Assembly (NCBI RefSeq): GCF_001485475.2 | Contig: NZ_DF977001.1 | Span: forward strand, 62,001-126,000 | Direction of reading: 5' to 3' | Source: Tepidanaerobacter syntrophicus | GTDB lineage: Bacteria; Bacillota; Thermosediminibacteria; Thermosediminibacterales; Tepidanaerobacteraceae | DNA: 64,000 bases | Shown: positions 53,501 through 60,622 of the stretch, piece by piece | Layout of the letters: the number at the start of each line of letters is the position of its first letter | How positions within the stretch are numbered: position 1 is the first letter of the stretch | The notes under the pieces: model-generated | Told to the model about the DNA's origin: nothing | Seen by the model: the letters and a program-made list of their open reading frames with translations, nothing else | The model's database searches: none | Translations under genes and position numbers: made by a program

Positions 53501-54044
53501 CCTTATCCGCTTCAAATCCGAAGGCCATTAGCAGCTTACTGCTGTTGATCAGTTCCGGAAATTCAAACGGCGTTTTGTTCGCAAACTCTGACGCTTCCTT
53601 CAGGAACTGCTGGGCCTTCTCGGCGCTTTTTAGCATGGTCTCAAATGCAATCTGTGTCTGCTCAAAGTCAGCGGCTATGTCCATTGGTTTATAAATGCCA
53701 GCAAATGCGCCGGTGGCCCCGAGTATAGCTCCCTGGATGGAAGTCGCAAAGTTCCATAGGCTTCTCAATGGTGCCGTGGCCAGATCGATTACTTTCATCG
53801 TAAAACTGAACGTCTTACCCGCTATGCTGCGTGCTTTTGATGAAACTTTACCGACAATGCTTGACGCCCTATCCAGCGCGTCAAGGACGATCTGGTATTT
53901 TGTTTTATTCATCTGCTCCAGCCTTTCCTGGGTCCTTTGACTTGCTTTATCAAAGGCATTCAGCTTACTTTTAGCCTGGGACACTCCAGGATCTGTATTA
54001 TCCTTGATGCTTATTGGTATCTCAATTCTATAGACGTCACCCAT
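50553..54044 (-). CDS. Phage tail tape measure protein
   Basis: This 1163-residue protein has a tape-measure N-terminal domain (FEQTQIAFETMLKSAEKAQQFLKEASEFANKTPFEFPELI, GSKGIDRITRALGQMQAKG, MDNQSRTAKGMISTLKDTL), several hydrophobic Gly/Ala-rich stretches near 610-760, and about six tryptophan-rich units of roughly 33 residues at about 770-1000 (for example WSEARTWIGERWSDFSTWFE). The C-terminus has GAEGIIPLSPSKRQRGLDLW. Tape measures set tail length at about 1.5 angstrom per residue, giving about 170 nm here. GAAAGGAGGATAACT precedes the ATG. No tail tube, chaperone or baseplate genes adjoin it. Confidence 0.9.
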   Translation of the reverse strand: MGDVYRIEIPISIKDNTDPGVSQAKSKLNAFDKASQRTQERLEQMNKTKYQIVLDALDRASSIVGKVSSKARSIAGKTFSFTMKVIDLATAPLRSLWNFATSIQGAILGATGAFAGIYKPMDIAADFEQTQIAFETMLKSAEKAQQFLKEASEFANKTPFEFPELINSSKLLMAFGFEADKVLDMLKTIGDTASGLGAGSKGIDRITRALGQMQAKGRAQTEELLQLQELGVPANQILQEELGLTGEQIANIGKESIEAAKVIDALLRGMDKRFGGMMDNQSRTAKGMISTLKDTLQNSLLRPWGQGLWEGVKPGLEKITTWIDENQDIIAQWGEAWKKAGANISKWVMARVDALRNSIQRMVNSQEWKDAKNFGEKLKIAWDKIIAQPFNEWWNSTGKAWLADKASKIGEGIGTALSAGLLAILGIDARGAVEDGTSIGASFAEGFTRGFDGKKVGEAILNAIKGVFKDAGTLLPGGEKPSSTSWLSAGAIGLGIAKIWPLLTGIFKLGTGVFKLGSKAGKGLFNLFGKGSKDGVPAATGSLVPDSFITSTMAVTASVVYINGPTIGEGGSGGKIINNIPSLPGGGPATIPKLPGGGSPLALPGAAGAAGNAINTVKLANGTYVASGGALTTGLAKLGVALGSGATTAGGAAAAGAAGIAGIIGGILGLGSAGIDVYQGIKASKAGNNKVAKDEYVTAGTKAGMVGTGALIGTAIMPGLGTLIGAGIGGAAALLTGDKAGKALSDATDKDGALSKFWENTKIWASNTWDSIKTGASNAGSWISDKWSGFSEWFETSIWTPTKDVGISAINIAAGAWSEARDWIGDKWSDFSGWFDESIWTPVSNAAQAAGQWVSERWSEARTWIGERWSDFSTWFEESIWTPVKTGAQAAGQWVSERWSEAKTWVSETWGAVSGWFDESVWQPVKSAAQTAGAWLGDQFTAAKNAISEAWSGVSGWFEQKVWEPIKTGATRAWEWVGEKLGGIGEWIGDKWQSFKDWLGGLGQKGSKETGLTTSQGKGSVLEHAYGGIMTKPHMGIVAEDGAEGIIPLSPSKRQRGLDLWQRTGELLGVRAYEDGGIVGEEPDEIPVASATGKAGQNITIKVEVKAEPKFTIEGGGDNTDENKVVAILKAYIREMTDDIGDELAERLARIFANMPVKGVAEA

Positions 54045-54087
54045 AGTTATCCTCCTTTCTGAATTATTTTAATTAATTGCATGGGTT

Positions 54088-54174
54088 TTAGAAGGGAGGA
54101 GCTCTGCCACAGTAAAGGTAACTGCTAACTAATGCACTTATATAGCCTTTTCCCTTTAACTTTCCGCTTTTCAC
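54088..54174 (-). CDS. Possible 28-residue small protein
   Basis: The frame has a GTG start with an excellent AAAGGAGGGATAAC site and reads MKSGKLKGKGYISALVSSYL, then YCGRAPPF and a stop. It fills most of the gap before the tape measure gene, in the same direction. It occupies the spot where tail-assembly chaperones usually lie but is far too short to be one. Confidence 0.5.
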   Translation of the reverse strand: MKSGKLKGKGYISALVSSYLYCGRAPPF

Positions 54175-54207
54175 GTTATCCCTCCTTTCTGCTTATAGCT
54201 TCCCGGA

Positions 54208-54510
54208 CTATTTCTCCGAGCTGATTTCTGGCTTGATTTCAGTCAAGCAAAAGTCCAGAATATCACATATTTGCTTTAGTGCAGCGGTTATATATCCTTC
54301 GTTCATTGGGCTGCCTATTTGAATGCTGTTAAGGAGCTCTTTGGCTTCTTTTAGCTTGTCCAAGGCTTTCTCATGTGGCGTCTTTTCAGCAGCCTTTCTT
54401 GCTGCAGCTTCCCTTTCCTCTTGCTGCCGCTGTAGCTCCTGGCGTTGTTTTTGCTTTTCGATGTACTTAGCTCTTTCCTCATTTCTAACTTCTGCAGTAG
54501 GGAAAAACAT
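54208..54510 (-). CDS. Hypothetical phage protein with Gln/Glu/Arg-rich coil
   Basis: This 100-residue protein has MFFPTAEVRNEERAKYIEKQ, then an extended charged helix (QRQELQRQQEEREAAARKAA) and a second helical part with GYITAALKQICDILDF. No known domain. The ATG at 54510 lies 7 bases after AAGGAGG; the frame to 54519 passes through that site. Confidence 0.65.
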   Translation of the reverse strand: MFFPTAEVRNEERAKYIEKQKQRQELQRQQEEREAAARKAAEKTPHEKALDKLKEAKELLNSIQIGSPMNEGYITAALKQICDILDFCLTEIKPEISSEK

Positions 54511-54515
54511 TGTCT

Positions 54516-54956
54516 TCACCTCCTTCCAAATTCTTCAGTTAACTTTTTTGTTATTGCCTCCTGGAGTTTAGCTTTTATAAAAGCCGGACTTTCCTCTTCA
54601 GGGAGCAACTCAATCCCGCCGATACCATATAAAATTACCGTCAGGTCCCTTACGCCTCTGTCTATGTCCTTGAATAATGTCCTTCTGTTTATGTTAAATC
54701 GTGCCGCCGTTTTATAGCTATCCAGAGGATTTTCTGCAAAATAGAAACAAAGCAATTCGTTATACACTCTGGTTTTTTCACCTTTAGCTATCTCCCTGTA
54801 TATCTTCATCGCTTGTATAAGTACCGCTTTCTCCTCTGGGCTTGACTTACCATCCCTATATCTTTGCAAGGCCTGTTTTACAGCTTTCTGCCGGGCTTCA
54901 ACCATGATACTTGAACTGTCTTCCTGCTCAATTAATTCCTGAATGTTAAATGCCAT
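54516..54956 (-). CDS. Phage HTH regulator (ArpU/late-activator-like)
   Basis: This 146-residue protein has an HTH at about 85-115 (SYKTAARFNINRRTLFKDIDRGV), after a helical region with VLIQAMKIYREIAKGEKTRVYNEL. The layout is like phage proteins that activate late genes or resemble sigma region 4. It lies directly after the sigma-factor gene, and the two likely act together. Start set by AAGGGGGATGTGA before the ATG at 54956. Function inferred from position. Confidence 0.65.
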   Translation of the reverse strand: MAFNIQELIEQEDSSSIMVEARQKAVKQALQRYRDGKSSPEEKAVLIQAMKIYREIAKGEKTRVYNELLCFYFAENPLDSYKTAARFNINRRTLFKDIDRGVRDLTVILYGIGGIELLPEEESPAFIKAKLQEAITKKLTEEFGRR

Positions 54957-54978
54957 TTCACATCCCCCTTGGTTATTG

Positions 54979-55665
54979 TTATATGAGTTTGAGAGCCTCG
55001 TCCTCAAAGCTAATAACAACGCTCTCTGGATTTGAGAATTCACTTATACGTCTAAACTGGTAAACTTCCCCTAATTCTTGAATGGATTCTGATTTACGCA
55101 GTTTATTGAAAGCCGAGCATCTTATATCCCATGTAAGCCACCTTTCCCATCCCATGATCTCACATATCTCTGTAATGGTTTTTTCTTCATAATACCGGTA
55201 ATGTATGTAAATCTGTTCTCTTGGCGAAAGCTTATCTATCTCTTCTCTGACAATAAGCATCATATCGTTTAGTTCGCAATAACTGTATGTATCCGAAGAG
55301 GGGTCACAAATAGCATCCTCTAAAGTAAGGTCGTCTCCGTCTTCAGATATGGGTGCATTGAGCGATATCGTCTCAACCTGCCGTTTACCCTTAAATCCTA
55401 ATTCAGCGAGGCATGTATTTTTCACGTGATATCCAAGATATGAATTAAAAAGAAGTCCCTTATCAGGTGAAAAATCATTAACGGCCTCTAAAACCGCAAA
55501 GTAACCGCACTGAAGTAAGTCTTCCGGCTCTGCTAAACTGTTCTTGCATAGAGGGAAATACCGGCTTATGAGCTTGAAAAGCAGTGGCTTCACTGCGAAA
55601 TACAATTTATGCAGGCTTTCTATATCTCCCTGCGCGGCCATGGCCGCCAACTCCTCATTTGTCAC
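54979..55665 (-). CDS. Phage-encoded sigma-70-family factor
   Basis: In this 228-residue protein region 2 is recognisable in EDLLQCGYFAVLEAVNDFSPDKGLLFNSYLGYHVKNTCL and region 4 in LSPREQIYIHYRYYEEKTITEICEIMGWERWLTWDI. No region 1.1 or 3 is evident, so it is small like the prophage sigma factors of Clostridia and the PBSX Xpf factor. GTG start after AGGGGGTTATTACAA. It probably directs RNA polymerase to the element's late genes. Confidence 0.85.
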   Translation of the reverse strand: MTNEELAAMAAQGDIESLHKLYFAVKPLLFKLISRYFPLCKNSLAEPEDLLQCGYFAVLEAVNDFSPDKGLLFNSYLGYHVKNTCLAELGFKGKRQVETISLNAPISEDGDDLTLEDAICDPSSDTYSYCELNDMMLIVREEIDKLSPREQIYIHYRYYEEKTITEICEIMGWERWLTWDIRCSAFNKLRKSESIQELGEVYQFRRISEFSNPESVVISFEDEALKLI

Positions 55666-55783
55666 TTGTAATAACCCCCTCTCCGTGATAGAATATTAAA
55701 AAATATGTTAATATTTGGCTAAACGGAGCGGGAGCTGTTTATAATGCTCTCGTTTTTATTTTTGTTTGTTAGCAACCATAGTC

Positions 55784-56746
55784 TTATTTCTCCTTATCTA
55801 TTGACCGTGAATAGAAATAATAATCTTCTGCTCGTTTGAAGCCTGCAAGCATATCTCTCTTACTTTCTGCTCCCGGCGAGCTGGCCGCTGGTTGCTGATT
55901 GTTCCCGTCAAAATACTTGCTATTGATTCCATTCAGCGGTTCCTCCTTGTATTCATCATCCCATCTTCCCTCGTTCAGCCAGGTTTTTGGGTTTGGTATA
56001 TATCTGCCGTTTTCTCTCTGCCATTGCCACGTTGCTTTAGCTCTTCCTATGGCCGTCATGATCTTGTCAAACAGTTCTGTATCAGGCTTGACCTTTTTCC
56101 AGGCGTTCCATGCTGCCTTCTTGCCTACTTTCTTTGGATATGCGGTCCAGAATTCATTAAATCTCTTTTCCTGAAGGCTTGGATCCGCCACGTCACTCTC
56201 TTCTTCAAGATCACGGTTTATGTTAAGGTTACGGTTAAGGTTACGGTCACGGTTACGGTTACGGTTAGGGTCGGATGTCCCATTGTCTTGTCCTATGGAA
56301 TGTCCATAGTCTTGTCCCGCGGACTGTCCCGCGGACATTCCGCTATCATTATCACTTTGACGTTGTTTCCTTTTTCGTTCAGCCTCTTTAGCCCGCTTAT
56401 CGAGTGCTTTATACCATTGATCCTGCCATACATCCCAGTCATGCAGAATAAAATGACCATCATCAGCAACATCAATCCATCCAGTAGAGATGAGACTTTC
56501 CAGAAGATGTTCTGCTGCTTCATGTGCAGATTGTCCCGCGGACTGTCCGCGGTACATAATGCCGTCAGCTATATCATCAGCTGTTGCACTAAGAATATTT
56601 CCATCTCGATCAGCATTATTAAGGCCCCATAACCACAGTGTAACGAGTATTCCAATCGCTTCATGCCTACTGCATTGAAGCTGGCGAGCTAATGCTCTGG
56701 TTTTTGGGTGATCTCGCACACCTTCATGAGCGCTTACCCATGCCAT
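55784..56746 (-). CDS. Phage replisome organizer
   Basis: This 320-residue protein has an N-terminal winged-helix domain (MAWVSAHEGVRDHPKTRALARQLQCSRHEAIGILVTLWLWGLNNADRD region). Then come a charged linker, repeated SAGQ and NRNR tracts, and a C-terminal domain with FNEFWTAYPKKVGKKAAWNAWKK and NPKTWLNEGRWDD, a pattern found in phage replication initiators of Firmicutes. It should bind the element's origin, possibly within its own gene (see the repeats at 56218-56555), and load helicase. GAGGAGGTGGTGAGT precedes the ATG at 56746. Confidence 0.85.
   Translation of the reverse strand: MAWVSAHEGVRDHPKTRALARQLQCSRHEAIGILVTLWLWGLNNADRDGNILSATADDIADGIMYRGQSAGQSAHEAAEHLLESLISTGWIDVADDGHFILHDWDVWQDQWYKALDKRAKEAERKRKQRQSDNDSGMSAGQSAGQDYGHSIGQDNGTSDPNRNRNRDRNLNRNLNINRDLEEESDVADPSLQEKRFNEFWTAYPKKVGKKAAWNAWKKVKPDTELFDKIMTAIGRAKATWQWQRENGRYIPNPKTWLNEGRWDDEYKEEPLNGINSKYFDGNNQQPAASSPGAESKRDMLAGFKRAEDYYFYSRSIDKEK
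56218..56272. repeat. Six-base tandem repeats (GGTTAC) in the replisome gene
   Basis: About nine units of GGTTAC/GGTTAA/GGTCAC encode alternating Asn-Arg residues. Unit length 6 keeps the frame when units are lost or gained. Confidence 0.8.
56313..56555. repeat. Iteron-like 12-bp repeats, candidate origin
   Basis: TGTCCCGCGGAC occurs at 56313-56324, 56325-56336 and 56532-56543, and a variant TGTCCGCGGTAC at 56544-56555. Each contains the palindrome CCGCGG. They are the two Gln-Ser-Ala-Gly tracts of the protein. Phage origins of this type often lie inside the initiator gene. Confidence 0.5.
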
Positions 56747-56807
56747 ACTCACCACCTCCTCTCTCTTTACCTTCTATTGCTCTGCTTCTTCCTTCCGGGT
56801 AAGCGGA

Positions 56808-57035
56808 TTATGCTCCGAACGCTTCACATATGTGGCCATCGTTACTGCATCCCTGTTTTGCTTTGCTGAGTTCCTTAATTGCTTGTCGGACCATCGCTTT
56901 CTCCTCTGGAGATAGTTCGTCCCGCAGTTTGCGGCAAAATGTTGATTCAGAGCATCCCAGCCACTTCGCAATCTGCCAATGAGCTACGTTTGCACTCTTA
57001 GCTTCTCTCCTAATATCAGCGTTGGCTTTACTCAT
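56808..57035 (-). CDS. Small HTH protein of the element's early region
   Basis: In this 75-residue protein the HTH reads NVAHWQIAKWLGCSESTFCRKL, with a C-terminal helix of PEEKAMVRQAIKELSKAK. Small proteins of this type stand next to the repressor gene in many Firmicute prophages. It is divergent from the repressor at 57235 and could act as Cro or as an excision regulator. AAAGGAGGATGTAGA site. Confidence 0.75.
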   Translation of the reverse strand: MSKANADIRREAKSANVAHWQIAKWLGCSESTFCRKLRDELSPEEKAMVRQAIKELSKAKQGCSNDGHICEAFGA

Positions 57036-57234
57036 TCTACATCCTCCTTTGCATATAATTGTTGTTGTTGTTATTGACCTTTGAACAGTAATGTTGTATT
57101 ATGTCTTTAGAATAATTCTTGTTGCTGTTGTTGTCAATTAGGCTAAATGCAATTCAACAATGTTGTTCATTTTTAGAATTTGCGGCTCTGATGCGCCGTT
57201 TACTTGCTTATATTGTTAAACGAGGAGGTATAAA
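57036..57234. promoter_or_regulatory. Repressor-early gene divergent control region
   Basis: This 199-base AT-rich region lies between the divergent HTH genes. It has palindromes AACAGTAATGTT (57084-57095) and CAACAATGTTG (57155-57165), plus TTGTTG runs on both sides. These resemble each other (AACA..TGTT) and are candidate operators for the repressor. Confidence 0.55.
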
Positions 57235-57849
57235 ATGGGAGAAAGCAAAATCAACAAAACTGAGATGCATGTGCGTAAGTGTTTTTCTGAACGCCTTAAG
57301 GGATTACGCAAAGGACGCAAGCTTTCACAGGATGAATTGGGCGCCGATCTTGGCTTGTCTCGCGGCAGTATCAGCTATTATGAAAAACAGAGCCGAACGG
57401 CTCCGATAGATGTTCTGTATGTCATTGCGGATTATTTTAATGTGTCTACAGATTTCTTGTTGGGTCTGAAAGATGAACCTGATCCATATGTTAAAATAAA
57501 TGCTCCCAAAAAGCCTGGAACTTCTCATACGCTTCCAAAAATTTTAGATGATGTCCCAGCTCTGGCAGCTCGGCATTCTGAATTATGGAGTGCTTTTATT
57601 CGAACGTCGCTATTGCTCCCTCAGGAATCTGGATTACGGGATAGTCTTTTCACTGCAGTAATGGGGACAATAGATGCTTACATGGTTGCAGCACAATTTC
57701 TCCGATCAGGTAAACCCTTATCAGAGTTAATCTCTGCGCTCCAGGATACCAAAGTATCTACCGAGCTTTCTATGTCTATCCTTGTTCAGATCTCTGGCCT
57801 TCAGGAGAAAGCGATTAGTGCCAGCCAAGATGATAGGGGAAAAGAATAA
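57235..57849 (+). CDS. XRE-family repressor of the element
   Basis: In this 204-residue protein an N-terminal HTH (about 15-75: FSERLKGLRKGRKLSQDELGADLGLSRGSISYYEK, DVLYVIADYFNVSTDFLLG) is followed by a helical C-terminal region. No LexA-like Ala-Gly cleavage site or catalytic Ser-Lys pair is seen, so induction by self-cleavage is not supported. CGAGGAGGT ribosome site. It lies directly before the integrase, as in lysogeny modules. Confidence 0.88.
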   Translation: MGESKINKTEMHVRKCFSERLKGLRKGRKLSQDELGADLGLSRGSISYYEKQSRTAPIDVLYVIADYFNVSTDFLLGLKDEPDPYVKINAPKKPGTSHTLPKILDDVPALAARHSELWSAFIRTSLLLPQESGLRDSLFTAVMGTIDAYMVAAQFLRSGKPLSELISALQDTKVSTELSMSILVQISGLQEKAISASQDDRGKE

Positions 57850-57900
57850 AAAATAAGTACCGACTTTTTATCAAGAGTTTATATGAAGGGAGGCGGTTGG

Positions 57901-59007
57901 TTGCCGGTTTACAAAGATGAAGAGAGAAAAACGTGGTATGTCTGGTTCCGCTACAAAGACTGGGCCGGCGTTGTGCGTCAGCACAAGAAGAGAGGCTTTC
58001 AGAAGAGATCTGAAGCTGTCCAGTACGAGCGAGACTTTCTAAAAAAGCAAAGCGGCAGCTGTGATATGAGCTTCGGCTCTATGGTGGAGCTATACATGGA
58101 AGATTGTAAATCGCGGCTCCGCTCCACGACATACGAAAGTAAGAAATACCTCATTGAGTCAAAAATACTTCCAACTTTTAAAGATTTACCTGTCAATGCT
58201 ATAACAGCCGCTACGGTGCGTAAATGGCAGAATGAGCTCCTGGATGATGATGCTGAGTATTCTCCAACATACCTTAAAACGATAAATAACCAGCTGTCGG
58301 CCATTTTCAATTTTGCCAAGCGCTATTATGGCCTGAATACAAATCCTGCAGCTGTCGCGGGATCCATCGGTAAAAAGAACGCCGAGACTATGCAGTTCTG
58401 GACAAAAGATGAATTTGAGCTTTTTATTGAAGCTGTTTCAGATAAGCCTGCGTCATATGCTATTTTTAATACCTTATTCTGGACCGGTATGCGCTCCGGA
58501 GAGCTCCTGGCCCTTACTCTGAATGATATAAATTTCGAAGCTAAAACGATAAGTATAACAAAGAGCTACGCCAGGATTGGAGGAGAGGATGTGATCTCTC
58601 TTCCAAAAACTCCAAAGAGCCGCCGGGTAATTACTGTACCGGATTTTCTCCTGGATATTCTGAAGGATTACGCCGGCCGCCTGGTGGACTATGAGCCTTC
58701 GGACCGCCTTTTTGAATATACAAAGCACTACCTTCAAAGCGAAATGGACCGCGGGTGTAAGAAATCAGGGGTAAAAAAGATACGTGTTCATGACATCCGC
58801 CATTCCCACGCATCGTTATTGATTGAACTGGGTTTTTCCCCGCTGCTTATATCAGAGCGTCTTGGCCATGAGAATGTGGAGACCACTCTGGAAATATACG
58901 CCCATTTATACCCCAATAAGCACGGGGAAGTTTCCAGTAAACTGAACGAACTATTTACCCCTAAAATTTTCCAAAAAACAGGCGAAAATCCGGGTATTTC
59001 AGAATAA
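57901..59007 (+). CDS. int: Tyrosine integrase
   Basis: This protein of about 368 residues has an N-terminal AP2-like arm-binding domain (TWYVWFRYKDWAGVVRQHKKRGFQKRSEA), a SAM-like core-binding domain and a catalytic domain. It has catalytic Arg in TGMRSGELLAL, the HxxR box in HDIRHSHASLLIELG, and Tyr in IYAHLYPNK. The TTG at 57901 follows GGGAGG with 7-base spacing; the ATG at 57883 lacks a ribosome site. It ends 80 bases from the attachment core in guaA, which it should use for integration and excision. Confidence 0.92.
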   Translation: MPVYKDEERKTWYVWFRYKDWAGVVRQHKKRGFQKRSEAVQYERDFLKKQSGSCDMSFGSMVELYMEDCKSRLRSTTYESKKYLIESKILPTFKDLPVNAITAATVRKWQNELLDDDAEYSPTYLKTINNQLSAIFNFAKRYYGLNTNPAAVAGSIGKKNAETMQFWTKDEFELFIEAVSDKPASYAIFNTLFWTGMRSGELLALTLNDINFEAKTISITKSYARIGGEDVISLPKTPKSRRVITVPDFLLDILKDYAGRLVDYEPSDRLFEYTKHYLQSEMDRGCKKSGVKKIRVHDIRHSHASLLIELGFSPLLISERLGHENVETTLEIYAHLYPNKHGEVSSKLNELFTPKIFQKTGENPGISE

Positions 59008-59008
59008 T

Positions 59009-59028
59009 GCTTCCAAATTGCTACCACG
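59009..59028. repeat. Candidate integrase arm site
   Basis: GCTTCCAAATTGCTACCACG has one mismatch to 42293-42312 near the other end, in the same direction. It is 59 bases inside the right attachment core. Confidence 0.55.
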
Positions 59029-59040
59029 GGCAAAAATTAA

Positions 59041-59076
59041 GCCTCTGAAACCCTTTATTTTACTGGGTTCAGAGGC
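59041..59076 (-). terminator. Element-supplied terminator for guaA
   Basis: The stem GCCTCTGAAACC / GGGTTCAGAGGC, followed on the minus strand by TTAATTTTTG, is inside the element. It takes the place of the host terminator now found at 42133-42172. Confidence 0.8.
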
Positions 59077-59086
59077 ATTTTGACGT

Positions 59087-60622
59087 CTATTCCCACTCGA
59101 TAGTTGCCGGAGGCTTTGATGTTATGTCATAAACTACGCGGTTTGCATCCTCTACTTCACTTGTGATTCTTTTTGAAATTCTGTCAAGTAAATCATGGGG
59201 AAGTTTTGCCCATTCGGCAGTCATTGCATCTTCGCTTATTATTGCTCTTACGGCAATAGTATGTTTATATGTGCGTTTGTCTGCAGTTACACCTACGCTT
59301 TGAATGTTCGGGAGGATTGCAAAGGCCTGCCACAGTTCTCTATAAAGTCCCGCTTTTTTTATTTCATCAGTTACAATAAAATCGGCTTCTCTTACTATAT
59401 TGAGTTTTTCTTCGGTTACTTCTCCCAACACTCTTACTCCGAGCCCCGGCCCGGGGAATGGATGGCGATATACTATCTCTTCGGGAATTCCCAATTCAAG
59501 CCCTATTTTTCGTACTTCATCTTTAAAAAGTTCTTTTAGAGGTTCTATTAATTCAAAGTTTACATTTTCTGGAAGTCCGCCAACATTGTGATGGCTTTTA
59601 ACTGCTCCTGCTATTGGGTTTACGCTTTCAATTATGTCAGGATATATTGTTCCTTGAACTAAAAAGTCAATTTTTCCGAGTTTCGATGCTTCTTCTTCAA
59701 ACACCCTGATAAATTCTTCTCCAACTATTTTTCGTTTCATTTCGGGATCTGTAACACCTTTAAGCTTATCAAGAAAGCGCTTAGATGCGTTAATTGCTAT
59801 AAGATTCATATGAAACTTATCCCTGAATGTCTTTATAACTTGCTCCGGCTCGTTTTTGCGCATAAGGCCGTGATCTACAAAAATGCACGTCAAATTGTCA
59901 CCTATTGCTTTATGAACTAAAACTGCCGATACTGATGAATCAATGCCGCCGCTAAGAGCGCAAATTGCTTTTTTATCTCCTACCTTCTCTTTTATAAGAT
60001 TTACTTGTTCTTCAATAAAAGCCTTGGTAGACCATGTTCCACTGCATTTTGCAATCCCAAATAAGAAGTTATTTAAAATTTCACGTCCACATTGAGTCAA
60101 ACTTTCTTCAGGGTGAAATTGAATGCCGTAAAGGTTTTTCCCGTTTCCAATTGCTGCAAACTGAGTTTTCTTAGTATGTGCAAGCACTTCGAATTCTTCG
60201 GGAAGTGAACTGGGTAAATCGCCACTGTCCATTACAACTGTTATCTTCCCATCGATGCCTTGAAATAAACCCTTTGGCATGTCTATAATAAGTTCTGATA
60301 CACCACTTTCCCAGCTGCCAGATGCTTCGATTTTTGCACCAAAGGTCTTTAGCATTAGCTGCATTCCGTAGCCTATAGCCAAGACCGGGATATCGCTTCT
60401 AAAGATATTTTCATCGCAAAAAGGTGCATTCTCACTATAGACGCTCATCGGCCCCCCGGCTAAAATAATTGCTTTGGGCTGCTTTTCTAATATTTTTTCC
60501 AGCGAAGTTGAATATGGTAGTAATTCACAATAAACCTGAGCTTCTCTTACTCGCCGTGCCACCATCTGGGCATATTTACCACCAAAATCAAGGATTATAA
60601 CTGTTTCCCTTGCACGTTCCAT
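59087..60622 (-). CDS. guaA: GMP synthase (glutamine-hydrolysing)
   Basis: In this 511-residue GuaA an N-terminal class I glutamine amidotransferase domain is followed by the PP-loop ATPase domain (ALSGGIDSSVSAVLV, then FVDHGLMRKNEPEQV) and the dimerisation domain ending ATIEWE. It makes GMP from XMP. The catalytic Cys normally found in the nucleophile elbow (GxCxGxQ) reads AIGYGMQL here, so a Tyr stands where Cys is expected. ATG 60622 follows GGAGGGG. The stop codon TAG comes from the inserted element; the original TAA is at 42179-42181. Confidence 0.93.
   Translation of the reverse strand: MERARETVIILDFGGKYAQMVARRVREAQVYCELLPYSTSLEKILEKQPKAIILAGGPMSVYSENAPFCDENIFRSDIPVLAIGYGMQLMLKTFGAKIEASGSWESGVSELIIDMPKGLFQGIDGKITVVMDSGDLPSSLPEEFEVLAHTKKTQFAAIGNGKNLYGIQFHPEESLTQCGREILNNFLFGIAKCSGTWSTKAFIEEQVNLIKEKVGDKKAICALSGGIDSSVSAVLVHKAIGDNLTCIFVDHGLMRKNEPEQVIKTFRDKFHMNLIAINASKRFLDKLKGVTDPEMKRKIVGEEFIRVFEEEASKLGKIDFLVQGTIYPDIIESVNPIAGAVKSHHNVGGLPENVNFELIEPLKELFKDEVRKIGLELGIPEEIVYRHPFPGPGLGVRVLGEVTEEKLNIVREADFIVTDEIKKAGLYRELWQAFAILPNIQSVGVTADKRTYKHTIAVRAIISEDAMTAEWAKLPHDLLDRISKRITSEVEDANRVVYDITSKPPATIEWE

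Larger units (their letters stand above)
42179..59098. mobile_element. Phage-derived integrative element in the guaA 3' end
   Basis: The element is about 16.9 kb. It carries a tyrosine integrase at one end (next to guaA), a repressor, replication and sigma-factor genes, two tail-related genes and cargo genes. It is bounded by the direct repeat TATTCCCACTC at 42180-42190 and 59088-59098, which encodes the last residues of GuaA (EWE). Its DNA is visibly richer in GC than the flanks. The guaA end is a well-known integration site for genomic islands. Terminase, portal, capsid and lysis genes are all absent, so on its own it cannot form particles. It is either a satellite that uses a helper or a shrunken prophage. 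Confidence 0.85.

Noticed and set aside
51337-53694. Long plus-strand frames opposite the tape measure gene
   Set aside because: They are shadows caused by the GC-rich, stop-poor complement. They lack ribosome sites and recognisable protein features.
57119-57409. Plus-strand 96-codon frame before the repressor
   Set aside because: It overlaps the control region and the repressor HTH in another frame. The repressor has the better ribosome site and a known domain.
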